NCBI RefSeq assembly: GCF_964355755.1
Contig: NC_092671.1
Location: 39,821,304-39,885,303 of the forward strand
Length of the DNA stretch: 64,000 nucleotides
Source of the DNA: Antedon mediterranea
Lineage: Eukaryota > Echinodermata > Crinoidea > Comatulida > Antedonidae
Reading direction: 5' to 3'
The position numbers and the translations under genes were made by a program. Shown piece by piece: positions 57,408-64,000 of the stretch. The notes below the pieces were generated by a model. That model saw nothing but the letters and a program-made list of their open reading frames with translations, was not told the DNA's origin and made no database searches. The stretch's first letter is position 1; every line of letters begins with the position of its first letter.

Positions 57408-57600
57408 GCACAACAACATTCCAAAGTTTAAGTCTTGTTTACACTTGACTTAAACAACAACATGCCAAAGTTTAAGGATGATAAGTCCTGTTCACACTGG
57501 ACTTAAACAACATGCAAAAGTTTAAGGATAAGTCCTGTTTACACTGGACTTAAACAACAACATGCCAACATTTAAGGATAAGTTCTGTTCACACTGGTAT
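57408..57600. repeat. About 48-bp tandem repeat, four copies
   Basis: Unit: aacaacatgccaaagtttaa, ggataagtcctgttcacact, ggactta. Copies differ by small gaps. The sequence just after (ttattacaccaagataactt, gaccagtgttcacac) partly inverts the unit. Confidence 0.88.
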
Positions 57601-58385
57601 TAGTTATTACACCAAGATAACTTATTGACCAGTGTTCACACTTTGTAGCACACATAATGTTGAAGATAGAGCGTGGACAGGCTATGAAAGAAATTATTCT
57701 TCTTTTAAGACAGAGATAGAATTTTGTTTGAATGAAATAAAGATTGATTGAAATCAATTTATTATTAAAATGATGAGAAATAAATTCCACTTGCTATTTT
57801 TGGATGGATTATTATACACTAAATATTTACACCTTCTACATACAGTGCAGACTTCTTTTGTTTACATTTGACTCCAAAAACAATCATCTATTTTTAAACC
57901 TCACTGTTGTTATTTCCATTGTTTCTATGGGAACTTTGTTTTACTAGGTGTAGAGCAGGATTTGTCACATGATTACATCACATGACATCACATTAGAGAA
58001 TGATCAAATGAATCAGAATCTTTGTTAATGAAATTTCCCATATGGTGGCGTGTGCGTTACTCATAGTGCATAGCCATGTGTATTTTACACGTAAAGCAAA
58101 CTTTATAATAGTACAGTTAATATACTGTGTAATGATTAAAATTAATAAGTTGAATGTTCTTTGCGTTGTTGCGTTGGTCATCACAGCACTTCAATAAAGG
58201 CTGTTGCTGATTGATGTAGTTTTTTTTATTGATATTACTCATAAAAAGTGAATAAAAATTAACAAAGCTATATGACTTTAATGCTTTTTTGTTTTATTTT
58301 TTTTATTTACTTCTACACTTTATATCTATGGGAGCCAACCAGTCTGTTTATGTACCTTACGGATAAAGTCTACATGTTGTTATTA
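57601..58385. other. AT-rich region with possible retroelement tail
   Basis: 57640-57755 ends in tttgaatgaaataaagattg, attgaaatc, which resembles a LINE tail. No gene was seen. Confidence 0.4.
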
Positions 58386-58590
58386 TAAACAATAATGTAT
58401 GTTGTTTGTATGTTATAGATGGACTATAGTACTAGGTGCACGCTGTAAACACCAGGTCAGTCTATGATGAAGCTGTACTGTAAACAATAATGTATGTTGT
58501 TTGTATGTTATAGATGGACTATAGTACTGGGTGCACGCTGTAAACACCAGGTCAGTCTATGATGAAGCTGTACCTGTAAACAATAATATC
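58386..58590. repeat. 95-bp tandem duplication
   Basis: aaacaataatgtatgttgtt ... gatggactatagtactaggt ... gcacgctgtaaacaccaggt occurs twice at a 95-bp period, with a short third start at about 58577. Confidence 0.92.
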
Positions 58591-59711
58591 ACTAAACCTC
58601 TATCTTGTCAATGCAAATATTCCAAAACATCCGATGATAATAAATCGGGCAAAATGCGTGGGTTAAACACACTGTATGCACACATGTTAATATTCCCACA
58701 AACTGATGACAACATATTGTTTACTGGTTTTACTGAAAACACTTTAAACTATAATGCCGCCTCAAAAGATGCTAATCTCTGTGATAGATGTATTTTTACT
58801 GTACAATCTAATTGTATTTAAACGACTAACTTGTCACTATCTGTGCGACAATTAAATATAATAATTAAATTGAACGCTACCTCTGCAGATTATGGTAATC
58901 TGCGTTGCTATCTATTGCTATTATCATGCTCAACCTACGTTAAAAACGACGACAAAGATTCAACTTGTCACTTATGAATCTGTGTGACAATTAGATTGAA
59001 TAATTTCCTGCCTGGTAATCAAATAATCTATTATAAAAACGTTGAGAATTTCCTTTTTATTATAGAAAGTCTGAAGAATCTCAAACTATTGATAATACTG
59101 TTTGATATTGAAGAGCCTCTTGTAGCTATAGCACTGCAAAACAAAAATACACAATTTGGTTTTTGTTATCTGTATGTGAAAATGCAGGGAAAAGTTTCAA
59201 CAACTTATTATAGGTGGCGCCAGATAAAACATGAATTTTATTTTTGTTCAGTACTGTACTATTAAAATAAGTGAAACTAAATTCATAAAAAAAATCTATT
59301 TTAATTGTTATTTGATGATAAATAAATACACTCTTCATAATCCACGGCAGCACAAAATACCATACCTTAAATGACAACTCAAATAAACCACAAAGTAATC
59401 ACCACTTTGATAACAATAATATGCACTTCCCTATTAGGTACTGGCTTATAAATATTCATATTTGCTCATGAATAATTCATGATACTTATGCATGATTCAC
59501 AAGCATTACTGTATGCTTAACTCATTAATAGACCACACAAATTAAAAAGGCTCCACAATGTCTGGAGGTTTGTATTAAGAATGAGAGAAGCATCTTTCTA
59601 GTAATAAGACTACACAAACAAAATATTAATTAGTTTATCTAAAGTGATATATGATTCAAGTTTTAAAATTATGAAATAATTTCCACAAATTATTAGGTTG
59701 ACCTAGAGTAC

Positions 59712-60125
59712 CGCCAGCTGAGTGTCATACACATAGGGTTGCTGCAATGATGGATATAGGATTTTTAATTGAGGGAGGGTGTAAACTGAAATGCTGACCT
59801 TACTGTAACTTATGTCATCCCTTTTGCATTTCCAATTTTCGAAATTTAGGGAGAGGAAAGAGGGCTGATGGGTAGATATGCAAAAAGAATACAGCTGAGT
59901 ATCATACACATAGGGGTGCCTCAGTGATGGATACAGGATTTAAAATATGGTTTGTGGTCTAGAAATTGTAAAATGAAAAGCTGAAAACCTTAACTTATGT
60001 CATCCCTTTTGTATTTTCAATCTTCAATTTAGGGAGAGGAACAGGGGCTTATATGTAGATACCAAAAAAATACAGCAGAGTATCACTATCATACACATAG
60101 GGGTGTTGCAGAGGAGGATCCAACA
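59712..60125. repeat. About 180-bp tandem repeat, two and a half copies
   Basis: Landmarks cagctgagt(g/a)tcatacacatag at 59715, 59892 and 60073, and cttatgtcatcccttttg and atttagggagaggaa within the units. Confidence 0.9.
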
Positions 60126-60649
60126 TTTAAAAATTTAATTTATAATCTTAAGAATTTAGGGTAGATGGCAACAGAATTCTGGGTAGAATTAGAGTAGAGT
60201 GAGTAGATGACAACGATTTCTAAATTTAAAAAAAAATAATTTTACCAATATCATTTAGACAAGTCATAAAAAAAATAAAATACACTGTATTAATAAAGAA
60301 ATTTAAAATCAAGTAAACAGTACACATTATCTCTTCACAATATTTGAGACTACGTATACATTTAATATTACAATTTAGGCCTAGATTATTTCAAAATTAC
60401 TCGAAATCAATATATAGACTGTGTCTCAAATTTACACAGATATTTTGAATGATGTCAGGATATAGATTAGTAGCAATTGTGTTGGTACAACATTATGCAA
60501 TACTAACTACAGTATCTAGGCTCTGTATTCAACTTTACCATCAATATCATTTTCTACACAACTTAATTATCACTAAAACTATGATTTCTTAATTCTCCTG
60601 TCTGTTTTGCAATAATGTACTGCACATGCTAGTAGTAGTACTGTACATT

Positions 60650-60945
60650 GTATCACCAATATTTGTAAAGTACTTCCCAATATGCTTTGTATGGCAATAA
60701 TATGTAAGAAGAATTGCTAGTTTATTGGGCTTTTTTTTTCAATTTAATGAATTTGAAGTTTTAAGATGCTAAACATTGGAGGTATAAAAATGTTTAGTAC
60801 CCTGTAATGTACCACCAATATTTGCAAGTATTTTCTAATATTTTTTTGTATGGTATCATTACATTACATAGGAATTGCTAGTTCATTATTTTTTTTCAAT
60901 TTAATGAGTTTTAAGATGCTAAACATTGGAGGTGTAAAAATGAAA
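60650..60945. repeat. About 160-bp tandem duplication
   Basis: caccaatatttgtaaagta ... gaattgctagttta ... ttttaagatgctaaacattg, gaggtataaaaatg is repeated about 159 bp later with moderate divergence. Confidence 0.85.
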
Positions 60946-63146
60946 ATTAAATATACCATGTTTGTGCAGTGATTTTCCTAACTGGTTTGCACACATCAGA
61001 TATTGACTCTACCGGAGACTTTTTAGAACTCAAAATAAATTATAAACCTCAAATTCATTTCATTCTACATTGAATATGGTTTGTATAACTGTACTGCAAT
61101 TGTACATTTATAGTAATTGGCAGCCAGTTAAAATGATAATATTGCATAATGATTCCAAGGTCCTAGCTGGAGTAATTCCTTAAAATAGCCTTTCGTATCA
61201 TATACAAGTTATGCAGCTTATTCATTCATTTCTAAGTACGTACTCATTTTTGCGTGGAATTGTATTTTATTAGTTTCACTATTTTTCATTAAAATTTGTA
61301 TTTATTTAATAATGTTTCATTTTTGGCTTGTTGATATTTTTATATACCTGGTTTTCTTACATTTATTTGTTTAGGTCAACTTTTTTTTTCATTTTCAATG
61401 AAAACTAAATTTGTATAATTGCTTGCAATGGTGTTGATTATTTCATCAACATTGCAATGATCTCATATGCTATTTTCAGACATGAAGTTAGTTAAAGTTA
61501 CCATGGTGATTTGTAAACCTTTTTGCAATGACAGAAATGCTTGTGTAGATTTAGATATTTCTAGAACATAGAATCCATTGGATATTAGTCAAAGCTTTTA
61601 CCAGATAATGGTAACAATTAGTAGTGGCAAGGATAAAAGCATTACATTCTACTGTATATCAAATAACCTAATTAAATCAAAGTGGTCCATCCATGTACAC
61701 ACAAGGCAGCAGCCTACTGATGAAGACAGATGAATGATGATACGGAGTAGTGATGAATGATGGCAGAGGGTAACCATCCAATGACCTTGATTTTGTCATG
61801 AGTAATTTATGGAATTTTGTGGCACATCAGATGATGATCATTATTTTGGTTTTATATTATCTTTTCTATTTAGCAGCATGCTATTAAAATCAAATCATAC
61901 AACCATCCATTTATTATTGCACTTTTTAATACTTTAGTACAACATTTACCATACATTTTCTACTGCAATAATGAATTATATAAACTTCTTCACTAAGTAT
62001 TAATATTTGTCTTTTATACAATTCACAGCGGGCTACTACTAGACAGACTGCACGGCTGTTGAGTTGAAAAGTCATTCTGCACACTCAGAAACATAAGAGC
62101 ATGCAGAATAAGTGATAAACTCAAAAGCTGCATAGTTCAGAGTGATGTAGCATGAAAATCAAAACATTATTCATAATATCATTGACAAATTATTTTAGGA
62201 TTTAAACATAAAAAAACTTGTACTCGTAAAATATCATGTGGATGGTTTTACGATTTGATAAAAATGATAGTAATTTTGTGACTGAGTCATAAGAGATGGG
62301 ACCCAGGGGATTAGTACTACCAGCATGCCTTTATCATATTTGAATCATCATATCCATCACAGAATTTATCATGCTAAATTAGATGCATTAACCTCATTTT
62401 GGGTTATAATTGCATAACACAATATTTTCGTTCTCTAATTCACATTTCCAGTGACATATAAAGTACAGCAGGCACTGTAATGATTTGCTTTTGCATTAAC
62501 TCCAATGTTATTGTTAATAGTAATACCTACCCTATTTTATATAGTCTATTGTAGTTTTTGCATAATACAATATACCATGGACCTATACATTTTATAGGTC
62601 CATGAATATACCATAGTATTTTATTTTTGCTTATTTCTTCCATTTGTAATATTAACAAATTAAGTTTCTGTAAATATTTATTTTGTCATTCACTGATTTC
62701 AATATTTAGGTAGGACACTAAACCATTGAGTCAATTCTGTCATGGCCTACCAAGAGAAACATAACCTCTGCCTATGGAAATGAACAGTGTTAATCAAGTT
62801 GAAAGTGTTTAGTATAGGAGTATTAGAGTACAGAAAATAATCACAACAAACTTCCCTAATTTATAATGGAATAATCCAAACTCTACCAGCATAGTGTCTA
62901 AAGTGCTATCCCTGTAGATGACTCATACTTCTGTTGACAATATGCTAACCAATGACATTTAACGTGCATGAGTGCTTTTCAAAAGACCACCGCATTGAAC
63001 GGCTTCATGGGAAGAGCTCATGATGACGACAATTATACGTAAAAGAATTCTTTTATCAGTTGTTGTTAGTAGGGAGGGATCAGCTTGTCCATACTGCCCT
63101 AAAAGGTGTTGTGCAATTTTGGATTGAGGTCACACTAAATAAATCA
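60946..63146. other. AT-rich region; one short hairpin
   Basis: 62578-62605 forms a foldback: atggacctata and tataggtccat around cattt. No gene was recognised. Confidence 0.5.
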
Positions 63147-63268
63147 AAATATGATGACATCAAGAGGTAAAAAGATGACATCATACATTAAATAAAATTG
63201 TCATCAACATCAAGAAGTAAATAAGTGACATCATACGTAAATAAAATTGTCATCAACATCATCATGAA
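63147..63268. repeat. About 55-bp tandem duplication
   Basis: tgacatcatac(at)taaataaaa followed by ttgtcatcaacatcaagaag occurs twice. Confidence 0.8.
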
Positions 63269-64000
63269 AATGATCAAATAGATAATTCATCATTCTAAAA
63301 AAAGGTATTCAGGTTTATAATCAAGTAGATAATTCAAGTTTGTAGTTCCGTCTTGGAATTAAATATTATAATGCACACTACAGTACACACAGTAGTAACA
63401 CTTTCAATCAGATAGAACATCTCAGGTAAACTATACAATAAAATATTATAAATTTATATAATAAATAAATAAATTTAAATATTACAACATCTTAACAGAA
63501 TAATTGATTGCTAAATTAAAAGAGGAATATTTTCAACATACTGTACTGTCGAAAAAAAATCAAATGATTTACGTTTTTTATGGTTTATCAAAAGAGACAA
63601 AAATACAAGTTTACATCAAATTTTATAAAGCATTATAAAAATAATTTAAATCTATTAAAACGCTGCCATGACAAAAACGCATTATTTAAACTTATTTATG
63701 CACTTTATTTTGTAACTATGGACGTCCGTTTCCGAAATAAAAGTAAAATGAATGACCGATTGATAATCAGTTTAACAACAGCAATGTACACACTACCATA
63801 CTCTCTCATCCCAGCACTTATAAAATAGTGGGGTAGAAAGTCAATGACATGTACAGGATATGACCAGAAACTTGACTCTTTTGAGTAATGCATTTTCTAC
63901 TGTGTACAAAACCATTGCAGTATTGTAATATTATTCAGGTTTTCTTTGAAAGATTTAAACTAGAGAACAGGCAATTTCCAAGTAATTGGACACAAAAAAA
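63269..64000. other. AT-rich end of window, no gene recognised
   Basis: Short frames at 63580 and 63705 overlap on opposite strands and have no domain. I see nothing else. Confidence 0.5.

Overview
The window is eukaryotic nuclear DNA. It is AT-rich, with intron-split genes, consensus GT/AG splice sites, tRNA-derived SINE sequence, many miniature inverted-repeat elements (MITEs) and abundant minisatellites. The encoded proteins are animal ones: a RASL11/RERG-type Ras, SVIP, TMEM19 and a DUSP8/16-class MAP-kinase phosphatase. The word AGGCCTA recurs in non-coding DNA. I associate that with marine invertebrate deuterostomes, and an echinoderm is my best guess, but this is inference and not proven here.

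Layout. (1) 351-4322, + strand: the last three coding exons of an atypical Ras-like GTPase; its P-loop exon lies left of the window. (2) 4323-8996: its 3' flank, with MITEs, several tandem repeats and a hairpin-bearing array. (3) 8997-13890, - strand: a complete four-exon SVIP gene (82 aa). Its last intron carries a 1.37-kb array of a 22-bp repeat and two SINE fragments. (4) 13955-18624: mostly non-coding, with a 51-bp minisatellite and MITEs. (5) 18873-24006, - strand: a complete six-exon TMEM19 gene (330 aa). One intron holds a 43-bp minisatellite that grew from the end of a MITE. (6) 27321-43180, - strand: the last four coding exons of the DUSP8/16-like phosphatase (751 aa visible), including a 12.4-kb intron. 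Its first coding exon was not found. (7) 43181-64000: no confident coding exon; probably upstream intron and flank of the phosphatase, holding a compound foldback element with a 96-codon reading frame, further MITEs, about ten tandem repeats, and one possible orphan + strand terminal exon at 54376.

The genes are unrelated housekeeping or signalling genes (small GTPase, p97 cofactor, membrane protein, MAPK phosphatase) and are not an operon or a system. The more unusual material is in the repeats: at least six MITE/foldback families, a minisatellite seeded by a MITE end, a perfect 31-bp-arm hairpin inside a transcribed intron, and a nested foldback element. Most predicted reading frames between the genes are chance or repeat-derived and were left out.
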